Assembly (NCBI GenBank): GCA_001915545.1
Contig: MNQS01000116.1
Location: forward strand, 1 to 54,693
Length of the DNA stretch: 54,693 bases
Source of the DNA: Bacteroides sp. 43_108
GTDB taxonomy: Bacteria > Bacteroidota > Bacteroidia > Bacteroidales > Bacteroidaceae
Reading direction: 5' to 3'
The position numbers and the translations under genes were made by a program. Under the pieces are notes generated by a model that was not told where the DNA came from, made no database searches, and saw only the letters and a program-made list of their open reading frames with translations. Position 1 is the stretch's first letter. Each line of letters opens with the position of its first letter. Shown here piece after piece: positions 34,748-43,675 of this stretch.

Positions 34748-37700
34748 CTATTTCAGTTTAACCACCACATCTTCAAACTTGGCATAATTAACCACCACAC
34801 CATCATCCAAGTCAAAATCTATCTGTTTGTCGGCTATGAGATGGAGACGGTCGTGATATTCCCTACATTCTTCCAAGTCTTTCTGAAGCTTTGTCATATC
34901 TTTTCGTTCTTTCGTAGAAAGTGTAGCAGCTCTTGATTCCATTTCTGCGATACGGGTTCCCAAATATTCTATATGAGGAAGCAGGTACTTGTTTCTTATC
35001 TGCTCTACAGTATAAGGATTCATGCGGTGCATATAGGTGATACATTGAAATGCGCCTTTCTTTGAAGCAAACAACCAATAGATAGGTCTTCTCTGATAAC
35101 GGGAAAGATGGTCTTTCCAGAAATCTTTCACAAAGTAAGTATCAATATCCTTACCGAGTGCAGCTTCTATGAAATTTAGATTTTCGGTCAATGTATCTTC
35201 ACCCAATGCTACTTTCAGAAATTCTCTGAAGCGCTCACCCGCATTATCGGTAAATACGGTGTCACGAGCCATTAAAGGGATGATAGCATCGTCATCTATA
35301 GTGAAGTTTCTGCCATTATAAGAATATGTACAGACATCATCATCAGTAGGATTAGGGTGTGCTATATGTAATCCCGGCTTGTCCAGACGGTAACGTCCCA
35401 TCATGCAGCCCACGGCATAACTGATAAACTGCTTGACAACTACATCCGGTTGGAACTCAATATGATTATCACCTACTTTAATTTCACCTTGCTGCAATAT
35501 GGTGACTTCATCAAGAGGAACATCAGGTGTCAGTTCATCCTGTAAGCCATAGATTTCAATAAACTGACGGTTCAGTTCTTCTTCATTGGCATGGAGCTGC
35601 ATAAAGCGTTCTTCCCAGTCTGTAGTATAAAGATTATATAGTGATTCTATCTTATAACTCTTTCTGGTTTCTCCTTCTGCTATTTCTTTATTGATATAAC
35701 TGAGAAGTGGGTTTTCTTCAAAATCCCATGAGGTTTCGTGAGAGTCCCAGTCTTGTTTGGATATGGCGATGTTTTGTTGAACTATATTAGAAAAATTTCC
35801 AGTATTTACTTCTAAATAAGGTAATTTCTTAAAATCACCAATTTGAAAGTGCATTGTTGGATTTAATATTTTTGCAATTTTTGCAATAAAAGATGTATTT
35901 AATACCCCCAATAAATTTAATTCATTTGGAGCATCAAAACAACTCATACCGCAAACATCAAATATGAATCCTTTGGGATATACTTTAAATGAATTTGAAT
36001 TAGATGATATATCAGACCAGCTAATACTAGGCTTAAAATAAAAGCTAGGATTTCTAATTACAGCACCTTTAAATGATTTTATTTCTTCACCATCATTTGC
36101 CCAATTTACTATGTGAGTTTGATTTCCATACCATCTTCTTTGATCTCCTCCTTTGTTATAAGGGAACCATTTTCTTTTTGTTTCCAAAGCCTCTTCAGCA
36201 GAGCTACAACCAAATCCAACCTTTTTAAGATTGACCTCAAACCATAGTCTGACAAATCTCGCATTGTCTGCTGTTTGCAAGCCAACACAGGGCTTAGCAA
36301 CAGCAGACAATGCGAGATTTCCCGCGAAGCGGGAAAAAATTTTTTCACTCACCCAATACCCAATCGGGCTACCTGGTATCTTCTCAAAATTCTGTTGAGA
36401 AACACCTGAATAATATATTTTCGCACCATTCTCTGAATATACGATATCCTCAACGTCTTTATTATAATCCGTAAAGTAATAACGGAATTCATGATTATCC
36501 AAAGTCTTTTCAAATAGCAATTGGAGATGCTTTTGGTCAAACTCTTGAAATGTACGTTCTATTAGTCGGAAATATGTACCATATGCTTCAGGATTTTTTG
36601 TATTTGATATAACTGCTGAAGAAGCTCCAAAGTCTGCACCAAATACCCCTCTACTAAGATGAAGTAAGGAATCTATGGCATTATTTCTGATAATGTTTTT
36701 ACGCAAATCTTCAAATGTACTTAAAAACATCCATGATGGAGGAATAATGAAAGCATATTTGCCGTTCTTAACCAGATGTTCCGGCATCAGTTCAACAAAT
36801 ACTGTTGCTAAATCACTTTTCCCATCTGCATAATTTTTCTTTACATATTCAGATAGTTTAGCATTCATATTGCCACTACCCATATACGGAGGATTCATCA
36901 CCAATGCCGCATACTTATCCGTCAAGGCAAGAATTATATCAAAGGCAGAAAGTAACATCTTTATCTTGTTATTATCTGTTCCTATTTCTTTCCACTCACG
37001 ACTGCGCATAGCGATTGCAGTACGTGTAGCTTCAGACAACTCAAATTTCATAATAGAACCTAAGTTGTCTGCCTGTTCCATCAGAGCAAGCGCATCAAGT
37101 GTTTCAGTAATCAGCTCCTTATTTGCACCGGCAAAAAACTCTGTAAGAAGTTCTGCGACACCACCCTCAGCATTTAAGCGGCGCACTTTGGAGGCTATAC
37201 CCATATCCAATACTCTTGGGAGGCAATGAGCATCCAAAAAAGAGTTGTCCTTCTGACAGGCTTTAATCAGCAAGGCAAACATAGCCAGCTGCTTGGCACG
37301 TGTATCCAAATCCACTCCAAGAAGATTGAAACGGAATATATCTTCAATTGCTTTTCTACGGTTATAGCCTTCTTCTATATAGATAGAATAGAGCAAATCG
37401 AAAGCCTCATTCAGTATATGACCTGAACCGCAACCTAAATCGGCTACAGACAGACTGTGTATATCATCGTAATGGAATACTGCTTCCGCAGGTGTCGGTT
37501 CGGCAGGTTCTACCAGATACTTCATCTGCTCCTTAATATCCATAGCATACGGATTATTATCCAGGTAGATACGTCCCACCGTATTCTGAACCATATACTT
37601 CACAATCCAGTTGGGAGTAAATATCTGAGTAGCAGCCGGAATATCGTCAGCCTCTGCTTTCTTCTTATTCTTGAATGAAGCAAATACTTCGTCCTTCTTT

Positions 37701-38371
37701 TCGGATATATAGAACTGATATAGCCATCCTATCAGTTCACTTTGTCTGTAATCATCTTCTGTAATAAACTCTGTATGGTTGAGCATATCCACAAAACCAC
37801 CTTCGGCAAGTATATTTACTGGCAGAAGAAGTTCTGTGTAATCGTCCATACTGCCAAAACAAGCAGACAGTATAGGATTCCGGTGGCAGTAATTTATGAT
37901 AAGCAATGTGAACTGTTCTGTTATCAATGCGTCATTGTCCAACAATTCCATCAGGTAAGCACGGTCTGATTCCGACATCGGTGCATAGATGCCACGACGT
38001 GCATCTGCCACAATACGAGGCAGACGCAGTGATGCACTTTGATATTCCAAAACCGGTTCGGTAAAACCGTTTTTCACCATGATGCGGATAGCCACAAACC
38101 TGTTGAACCAGGTGTAGGCTGCTTCTTCCTTTACTTCCTTAATTCCTTTCTCTATAATGCGTTCCCTCAATGACATCCATTTATCGTAAAATGTCATATC
38201 AGTAATCACTTTGCCCATAAAGACAATATGGTCTGTTCCCTTAACGGGCATTTTCTCTTCGGCAATATATCCCTGTTTGTCAAATCCCAACAGTCCTAAT
38301 TTGTTTTCAATACCCTCCAACAAAACCTTTCTGGCTTCTTGGGCAAACTTCTTTATCTGGCTTGTTTCCAT
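34748..38371 (-). CDS. pglX: BREX adenine methyltransferase PglX
   Basis: The 1207-residue protein is the site-specific N6-adenine methylase that marks self DNA in BREX. The SAM-binding motif is SVADLGCGSGHILNEAFDL (about residue 310) and the catalytic motif is MNPPYMGSG (about 494). The conserved GLQTADNARFVRLWFEV segment (about 697-713) marks the start of the target-recognition region, followed by about 500 residues including a C-terminal helical part. The coding sequence contains a 22-bp inverted repeat at 36254-36320 without breaking the frame. It starts 12 bp after brxC. No second pglX fragment and no recombinase gene is in the window. Confidence 0.95.
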   Translation of the reverse strand: METSQIKKFAQEARKVLLEGIENKLGLLGFDKQGYIAEEKMPVKGTDHIVFMGKVITDMTFYDKWMSLRERIIEKGIKEVKEEAAYTWFNRFVAIRIMVKNGFTEPVLEYQSASLRLPRIVADARRGIYAPMSESDRAYLMELLDNDALITEQFTLLIINYCHRNPILSACFGSMDDYTELLLPVNILAEGGFVDMLNHTEFITEDDYRQSELIGWLYQFYISEKKDEVFASFKNKKKAEADDIPAATQIFTPNWIVKYMVQNTVGRIYLDNNPYAMDIKEQMKYLVEPAEPTPAEAVFHYDDIHSLSVADLGCGSGHILNEAFDLLYSIYIEEGYNRRKAIEDIFRFNLLGVDLDTRAKQLAMFALLIKACQKDNSFLDAHCLPRVLDMGIASKVRRLNAEGGVAELLTEFFAGANKELITETLDALALMEQADNLGSIMKFELSEATRTAIAMRSREWKEIGTDNNKIKMLLSAFDIILALTDKYAALVMNPPYMGSGNMNAKLSEYVKKNYADGKSDLATVFVELMPEHLVKNGKYAFIIPPSWMFLSTFEDLRKNIIRNNAIDSLLHLSRGVFGADFGASSAVISNTKNPEAYGTYFRLIERTFQEFDQKHLQLLFEKTLDNHEFRYYFTDYNKDVEDIVYSENGAKIYYSGVSQQNFEKIPGSPIGYWVSEKIFSRFAGNLALSAVAKPCVGLQTADNARFVRLWFEVNLKKVGFGCSSAEEALETKRKWFPYNKGGDQRRWYGNQTHIVNWANDGEEIKSFKGAVIRNPSFYFKPSISWSDISSNSNSFKVYPKGFIFDVCGMSCFDAPNELNLLGVLNTSFIAKIAKILNPTMHFQIGDFKKLPYLEVNTGNFSNIVQQNIAISKQDWDSHETSWDFEENPLLSYINKEIAEGETRKSYKIESLYNLYTTDWEERFMQLHANEEELNRQFIEIYGLQDELTPDVPLDEVTILQQGEIKVGDNHIEFQPDVVVKQFISYAVGCMMGRYRLDKPGLHIAHPNPTDDDVCTYSYNGRNFTIDDDAIIPLMARDTVFTDNAGERFREFLKVALGEDTLTENLNFIEAALGKDIDTYFVKDFWKDHLSRYQRRPIYWLFASKKGAFQCITYMHRMNPYTVEQIRNKYLLPHIEYLGTRIAEMESRAATLSTKERKDMTKLQKDLEECREYHDRLHLIADKQIDFDLDDGVVVNYAKFEDVVVKLK
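36254..36333. repeat. 22-bp inverted repeat and second hairpin inside pglX
   Basis: The arm 36254-36275 (AAATCTCGCATTGTCTGC and four more bases) is an exact reverse complement of 36299-36320. The 23-bp centre is itself mostly palindromic (AAGCC 36279-36283 with GGCTT 36291-36295). A second small hairpin, CCCGC-GAA-GCGGG (36321-36333), follows directly and is flanked by AAAAAATTTTTT. The arms encode NLALSAV and TADNARF at pglX residues about 684-706, next to the conserved motif before the target-recognition region. Confidence 0.95.
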
Positions 38372-38383
38372 ACATTTCTTCTT

Positions 38384-41300
38384 TTACAGAATAATCAATT
38401 CTTCACCTTTGGATATGTGATCCATAAGTTGTTGCTTCAATGTCTGCAGATAAGTATCTACATCCTGTTCGCTACAGATTTTATGCACCGTACGTGTACT
38501 TAATTTTACCTGTCTTACAGGTTTTGTGGCAGGCTGTGAAGGCTCTTCCTTTCCCGGAACAGTTTTAGGCTTTGCGGATGCAGCCTGTGCCATAATCTTT
38601 GCAGCTTCCTGTTCATAGAAGGCAGCCGTATCCAGATTATTCTTCAAGGCAAGGATATTGTCAGGCTGTGATTTCTGTATGATAACGGCATCTGCCTGTA
38701 TTCCATATTGTACCTCATTGTTTTCAGCTAACTTGAAAAGAGTTTCCACAGTCTTTGTATATTCTACCTTTATCTTGCTACGAAGCTCTTTTTTAAGTTC
38801 CTCAAGTTTGAAACGAAGTTCATCTCTAAGTTTCTTGTAATAAGGCATATTATCTATTGGCCACTCATCTGTAAGGATAGTACGCATAGACTGAATACTT
38901 TCGTCACATCCGGTTAACTCACCGAAGTTCAATTCGTTTTCCTTTACGAAGGTTACAAACTCCTTGTAACGGTCTATCTGGTCATGATGAAACTCCCTCA
39001 CCTGTTTGCATTTATCCATCTGCTCCGAAGCCGGTATTCTGTCTGACGTTATTCTTTTGAGAAACATCTCCACATCTCTTATTCCCATCCATTCACTTAC
39101 CATCTTTTGCCATTTCTCTATTACGACGGCAAAAGGATATGTGCGGATTGAAGAGTAAATATCCGACAAAATAATCTGCTGCTTTTCAAGAGTATCCTTA
39201 CATTTAGTATGAATCTCATTTACGTCCAAGTCAGGATTTATAGCTTCGCTTATACCGAATATATCTTTCCAACTGCTTATAAAATCATTGACAATCTCCT
39301 GCGAAATTTTCTGGGCTGCACGAATCGTAAATTTCTGCTGATCTTTCATCAGATTATTGGCTATAATCTGTTTTTCCACATGAGGATTATTGTTATATAC
39401 AAATTCACGAACGCGGCGACGCACCAGCTCATCCAATATATATAGCGTGCATACTTCATTCCATCCGTATGGAGCTGCTGCATATCGCAAAACTAAATCT
39501 TTCACATTCATTTCCGGGAAACTCCTTGAAAGATAATTGTCAACCTGAAGCTCAGCCTCTGTCATCGGGTACAGTTTGTAATGTTCCTGACTGACAGGGG
39601 AGAGAATGGTACGTTTCAACTCTTCGGACGAAGATGTGATGCCTTTTACCAAAGAAGCGTATGGATACACATTTGCCAGATGTTTTTCCATTGCTTTTCT
39701 ATAACGTTCCTGACCTTTCAAAGAACCAAGTTCGGCAACAGATAAAGTGGAAGAACCGATAACGATTTTACATTTATCAAACATTTCGCGGAAAGGCTTT
39801 TCTATTTTTGAAGTATATAAATCCTTTGCGCGGTTTTTGAATTCTTCGTGTGTCTTGCCACGAAGTTCAGTATTAGCCTTATTGTTTCTCATATAGGTCT
39901 GAACCTGACAATACCAGTAGAAATCATTCTTCAACTGTTTCATGTCTTTATACAGGTCTGCCATGAAAAAGGCCATCACCTTAGATGTATTGCCGAAAGC
40001 ATACTGTTCTGCTGTATCACAATCGGCATCCATTACAAACTCAATATTTATATCCGCATTGTTTGTAAGGAAATTCTTGCCCATAATGCTTGCACCTACA
40101 GAAAACTTGCCTGTAAAGTATGATTCCCTCGGCTGGGGATTGATATATGTACTGAAAATTTCCTTCAGTTCCTCAGCCATAGTATTGTTGTCAATAGTCT
40201 GGCTCTTGATAAGCTGTGCTACTTCGGTCTCATCTTCACTATAAAAACAGTACGAAACCGGAACTCCGGGTTTTGACTCTTCTGTACGGATTATATTATT
40301 GTCACACAGATAGTCCAATACCTTTTTAACTTTTTCTTTCAGAGCCAGCTTCTGTGCATCTACATCGCTCATAAGCAGACAGGTAATATTATCAACTGTA
40401 GCCGGGAAAAGCAGCTTGTCTGTCTGCGAAAGATTACATATCATAAACAGGATATTGACAATACGCTGACCGAAAGCCTTGTCTTCATAACTATCTATCA
40501 TCTTGTTGGCATTATGAATAGCCTTCTGTCCTTTGGCTACCAAAGCCCCTTTGAACATCGGTCCAAAGAACTGATCAAAAGAAATAAAGTTTCCTACTTC
40601 CAGTTCTTTAGTCTGTCTTGCTGTACTGTGAGTTACCTTTATGATGGAACGTTCATTACCCTTTACTTCTTTCTCTACAAAGCCAAGATTTACAAAAGAG
40701 TTGAAAACCTGCATAATCAGTCTGAACTGATAGGGAACAAACGGATAGTAGTCAATGAATTCCTCTTTGTTTTCGAAAGATTTGTATGAGTTTGGAAGCT
40801 GGAACTGAGCAGAGATGGCGTTACGTTTCTGTTCGTAAAGTTTGCCCAATTCTATTCCAGCAGTACCGTTTTTGTCTAAAATACGTTTTTGTGTGATAAA
40901 CTCAGGCTTGGTTCCGGTAAGAGATACTTTTACCTCAAATCGTCCCATGATTTTACCATAATCTTCACTGGTTTCATTTATCTGACAGCTCTGCAGGATT
41001 TCTTGAAGATCCTGCTGAGCAGTAGCTGTTATCCAGACTTTATCATCACAAGTCTCGTGAAGTCGTGTTACGATTTCCTGTAACTGGAGCAACAGTCCTT
41101 TACGACTGTCAATGAACTGACTTACTTCATCAACAAGGAAAATGAGTCTGTATTTTTCTTCCTGTTTGTTCAGGTATGATTTCAGCTCATTGCAGAATGT
41201 CTCCACACTGACATGAGTATCATCTTTGGCTATACGTTCCCTGATAATATCCGTTGACAGTGTAGGAACCAGCTCTTTTCCTACTTCAAGGATATAATCC

Positions 41301-41941
41301 AACTCATTGATAGCAAGGTCGGCAGCATCAATGCTCCAGTCGAATCCATCTTCCAGCATTCTTTCTTTAAATGCTTCAAACTGCCCCTTCTCGTCAAGAA
41401 CCTTTTCAAAATGCTGAGCCAGTGCTAAATTGAATTTATTGTATCCACGGAATGAATTGAATTCACTCCAGAAAACATCAAGGAATACCTGCTTTTCATT
41501 ACCTCGCACATTATGAACTGTACCTATATTAAAAAGTATGGTATCTACTTTGGCAGATTTCAACCACAAGGCCACATCTCTCATCTCGCTGATAGAAACC
41601 TCTGATTTACTTTCCGGTTGTTTTAACGGATCGGCTTCTTCTACCGCCTTTCCCAGTCTTCCCAATGCAAAATCACGATGCTCCGGATGCATACAATATC
41701 CAAGGTATTTCAGGAAATGTGACTTACCAGAGCCAAAATAACCGTTTATCCAGATACCATTATGACTGAATTTATGACTCTGGATAGCTGATAATATTTT
41801 AAAAAGTCCGTTTATGATTTCGTCAGTGAAGACATACTCTTCTATTTCTGTCTTGACGGTTTTTGCAGAAAAGTCGCTGGCTGACACAGCAGGATTGACC
41901 GGACGCTCTATGTCTTTGAGGTATATATCTTTAAGTTTCAT
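38384..41941 (-). CDS. brxC: BREX ATPase BrxC (PglY family)
   Basis: The 1185-residue protein is a large P-loop ATPase with Walker A NGYFGSGKSHFLKYLGY (about residues 67-83) and a Walker B-like LIFLVDEVSQFIDSR (about 267). The N-terminus MKLKDIYLKDIERPVNPAV is typical of BrxC. Long coiled-coil segments rich in Lys and Glu occupy the last third (for example KLRDELRFKLEELKKELRSK near 1045). BrxC is needed for both defence and methylation in type I BREX. It starts 1 bp after brxB. Confidence 0.94.
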   Translation of the reverse strand: MKLKDIYLKDIERPVNPAVSASDFSAKTVKTEIEEYVFTDEIINGLFKILSAIQSHKFSHNGIWINGYFGSGKSHFLKYLGYCMHPEHRDFALGRLGKAVEEADPLKQPESKSEVSISEMRDVALWLKSAKVDTILFNIGTVHNVRGNEKQVFLDVFWSEFNSFRGYNKFNLALAQHFEKVLDEKGQFEAFKERMLEDGFDWSIDAADLAINELDYILEVGKELVPTLSTDIIRERIAKDDTHVSVETFCNELKSYLNKQEEKYRLIFLVDEVSQFIDSRKGLLLQLQEIVTRLHETCDDKVWITATAQQDLQEILQSCQINETSEDYGKIMGRFEVKVSLTGTKPEFITQKRILDKNGTAGIELGKLYEQKRNAISAQFQLPNSYKSFENKEEFIDYYPFVPYQFRLIMQVFNSFVNLGFVEKEVKGNERSIIKVTHSTARQTKELEVGNFISFDQFFGPMFKGALVAKGQKAIHNANKMIDSYEDKAFGQRIVNILFMICNLSQTDKLLFPATVDNITCLLMSDVDAQKLALKEKVKKVLDYLCDNNIIRTEESKPGVPVSYCFYSEDETEVAQLIKSQTIDNNTMAEELKEIFSTYINPQPRESYFTGKFSVGASIMGKNFLTNNADINIEFVMDADCDTAEQYAFGNTSKVMAFFMADLYKDMKQLKNDFYWYCQVQTYMRNNKANTELRGKTHEEFKNRAKDLYTSKIEKPFREMFDKCKIVIGSSTLSVAELGSLKGQERYRKAMEKHLANVYPYASLVKGITSSSEELKRTILSPVSQEHYKLYPMTEAELQVDNYLSRSFPEMNVKDLVLRYAAAPYGWNEVCTLYILDELVRRRVREFVYNNNPHVEKQIIANNLMKDQQKFTIRAAQKISQEIVNDFISSWKDIFGISEAINPDLDVNEIHTKCKDTLEKQQIILSDIYSSIRTYPFAVVIEKWQKMVSEWMGIRDVEMFLKRITSDRIPASEQMDKCKQVREFHHDQIDRYKEFVTFVKENELNFGELTGCDESIQSMRTILTDEWPIDNMPYYKKLRDELRFKLEELKKELRSKIKVEYTKTVETLFKLAENNEVQYGIQADAVIIQKSQPDNILALKNNLDTAAFYEQEAAKIMAQAASAKPKTVPGKEEPSQPATKPVRQVKLSTRTVHKICSEQDVDTYLQTLKQQLMDHISKGEELIIL

Positions 41942-41942
41942 A

Positions 41943-42554
41943 TTAGTCGTTGATTAATAAAATGGCACGATAGGTATGTTCATCATCTATTCTGTTGAAC
42001 AGACGGAAGGTATTTCCTTCTTTTTCACCCGGATAAAACACTATGATTTTATACTTGTTGCTCTTGTTGTACTGTTCATAACTTGCAAGAAGACTACTGG
42101 TACGCATATATGGATACATTGAGCCTATACCATATAAAAAAACGTATGGACGCAGTTTGTCGTCTTCAATATTAATATGCTTAATTATTCGGTTATGCAG
42201 ATACTCGTAAAACTGTGGAGAGTTTGCCTTATTAGTTAAAGTTCTCGTTACAGCTTCATGGTCTGTTTCATCCTTCTCGAGCATATATTTCAGATAGGAA
42301 GGATGCTTCTTACCAAAAGACTGATTGTCAAGAAATATACAAAACTCCTTAAATAAATCAATTGTCAAAACATCTACATAGTTTACAGGACGTAATAGTT
42401 GAGCTTTGAATTCTTCAATCCGGCATCGCATTTTATACTCATCTTCCGGAGGATACTGAAAGATATAGAAATTATAGAAAATATCATTTTCAGTATTCTT
42501 GAAGTCTTCGCTACACAGAAGATTATATAATTCAGGAATTGTCATAGTCCTCAT
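41943..42554 (-). CDS. brxB: BREX protein BrxB (DUF1788)
   Basis: The 203-residue protein shows the DUF1788 pattern: NIEDDKLRPYVFLYGIGSMYPYMRTSSLL (residues about 128-156) and KIIVFYPGEKEGNTFRLFNR (about 168-187), with a C-terminal YRAILLIND. BrxB is small, cytoplasmic and essential for BREX defence, with no known enzymatic role. The start overlaps the brxA stop by 4 bp (ATGA), and brxC follows after 1 bp. Confidence 0.92.
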   Translation of the reverse strand: MRTMTIPELYNLLCSEDFKNTENDIFYNFYIFQYPPEDEYKMRCRIEEFKAQLLRPVNYVDVLTIDLFKEFCIFLDNQSFGKKHPSYLKYMLEKDETDHEAVTRTLTNKANSPQFYEYLHNRIIKHINIEDDKLRPYVFLYGIGSMYPYMRTSSLLASYEQYNKSNKYKIIVFYPGEKEGNTFRLFNRIDDEHTYRAILLIND

Positions 42555-43198
42555 AATGCAACCTGCTTTATACGGTTAATCTCATACTGCTGAAGCAGGC
42601 AGGCATCCAAGAACCACGCTTCACCAAGTTTCAGATAAAAAGCAAATTCTTCATCACTCAAATATATTGGGGAGAGAGTTTCTGACATATCTTTTACAAA
42701 ACCAGCCTTCTTTAGAAAAGACAAAAAAGAACTTGCTACTTTCCCTTTCGTCTTTTCGCTCCAACCGCATACAAATTCATCATTAGCGGCAATCTCGTTA
42801 ATTTCTACCAACACATCCTGTTTTGTTATACTTTGATGTACTGAGTTCCATTTCTTTAGAACAAGATTTAAATGTAAATCATAAAACAACTTGTAGCATT
42901 TCAGATTTACAAAATACATGGCTACTATCTTAGCTTCTTTTGAAAATCCCTGATAGGATTTCCAAAAGTACATCGGAACTGCCTTATATCTTTTTACAAA
43001 TTCGGCAACAGCTCTTTTTCTAGTCTGTTCTGTCCGCATCATTAAATAATTATTATCTATAATCTCTTGCTTTAACAATGCTTCTGAATCATCAGACATT
43101 AATAGCGGCAACACATTTGTCATTTCTTCCCACATAAATCCGCAGCCGGTCATAGCTGCAGAATATGGACTATTTATTTTATTGCTCATATCCTTCAT
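42551..43198 (-). CDS. brxA: BREX protein BrxA (DUF1819)
   Basis: The 215-residue protein shows the DUF1819 features: SAAMTGCGFMWEEM near the N-terminus, then a helical region including RKRAVAEFVKRYKAVP and the central FYDLHLNLVLKKWNS. BrxA relatives are compact helical DNA-binding proteins. The start is chosen at 43198 because it overlaps the stop of the HTH gene by 4 bp (ATGA); an in-frame Met at 43189 is possible. It overlaps brxB by 4 bp too. Confidence 0.92.
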   Translation of the reverse strand: MKDMSNKINSPYSAAMTGCGFMWEEMTNVLPLLMSDDSEALLKQEIIDNNYLMMRTEQTRKRAVAEFVKRYKAVPMYFWKSYQGFSKEAKIVAMYFVNLKCYKLFYDLHLNLVLKKWNSVHQSITKQDVLVEINEIAANDEFVCGWSEKTKGKVASSFLSFLKKAGFVKDMSETLSPIYLSDEEFAFYLKLGEAWFLDACLLQQYEINRIKQVAL

Positions 43199-43398
43199 TC
43201 ATTACAGCTATTAAGAAGGTCTTTTATATTTACCTTCAAGACTTCTGCTATTTTTTTTAATGTATGTAAATCTGGTTGTGATGTGTTAGTACACCATTTA
43301 GAGACGGTTGCAGGGTTTTTCCCTAATTGTTCCGCCAACCATTTACTCGTTCTTTTTTGTTCAACCAGCACAACTTTGATTCTATTTAAGTCAGACAT
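43195..43398 (-). CDS. XRE-family helix-turn-helix regulator of the BREX operon
   Basis: The 67-residue protein is a single HTH domain: KWLAEQLGKNPATVSKWCTN (residues 19-38) is the helix-turn-helix, followed by SQPDLHTLKKIAEVLKVNIKDLL, the typical XRE end. It is the first gene of the BREX operon, overlapping brxA by 4 bp, and probably represses the operon promoter that precedes it. This differs from the WYL-domain BrxR regulators of some other BREX systems. A -7 box lies 27 bp upstream. Confidence 0.9.
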   Translation of the reverse strand: MSDLNRIKVVLVEQKRTSKWLAEQLGKNPATVSKWCTNTSQPDLHTLKKIAEVLKVNIKDLLNSCNE

Positions 43399-43425
43399 CT
43401 CTATTAATTTTTATTGCTTTGAACG

Positions 43426-43433
43426 CAAATATA
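43426..43433 (-). promoter_or_regulatory. Predicted -7 box of the BREX operon
   Basis: The minus strand reads TATATTTG, matching TAnnTTTG, 27 bp before the HTH start. There is no TTTG at the -33 spacing, which suggests a weak or regulated promoter. The palindrome array at 43526-43631 starts 92 bp upstream of this box. Confidence 0.5.
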
Positions 43434-43525
43434 TTAATTATATTTTATTTCTCACTATTGTTTAGACTAAATGCTTATTCAGCATGATTCAATTTGAAAA
43501 TTTCAGATAGAAACCGGTTCAAAAC

Positions 43526-43631
43526 AAAACGCCTTTGCGTTTTAGATCAAACGCAAGTACGTTTTAAGTAAAACGCAAGGGCGTTTCATCTTAAACGTAA
43601 GGGCGTTTTAGTCCAAACACAAAGGCGTTTT
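43526..43631. repeat. Array of five 22-bp-period palindromes (array B)
   Basis: Five 18-bp units start at 43526, 43548, 43570, 43592 and 43614, exactly 22 bp apart. They read AAAACGCCTTTGCGTTTT, CAAACGCAAGTACGTTTT, AAAACGCAAGGGCGTTTC, TAAACGTAAGGGCGTTTT and CAAACACAAAGGCGTTTT. Each has arms AAACGC and GCGTTT around a 4-bp centre. The linkers are 4 bp (AGAT, AAGT, ATCT, AGTC). A weak additional palindrome AACCGGTT lies just before the array. It sits in the 277-bp gap between the BREX HTH gene and the frameshifted membrane-protein gene. The geometry matches array A at 12845. Confidence 0.92.
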
Positions 43632-43657
43632 TCAGAGGATTTTTACACCTCTGAAAA
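43629..43657. repeat. Hairpin between array B and the ECF-type gene
   Basis: TTTTCAGAGG (43629-43638) and CCTCTGAAAA (43648-43657) are perfect complements with a 9-nt loop. It lies just past the stop of the frameshifted gene (43676), so it could end the redox operon on the minus strand, but no T-run follows. It touches the last palindrome of array B. Confidence 0.5.
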
Positions 43658-43675
43658 TCAATCAATTACATTTTC

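Noticed and set aside
36321..36345. Terminator inside pglX (CCCGC hairpin with A and T runs)
   Set aside because: On the pglX coding strand the T-run lies before, not after, the hairpin, and the gene continues in frame for about 500 residues.
43510..43520. AACCGGTT palindrome as a sixth unit of array B
   Set aside because: Its centre is about 19 bp, not 22 bp, from that of the first unit and it lacks the AAACGC/GCGTTT arms.
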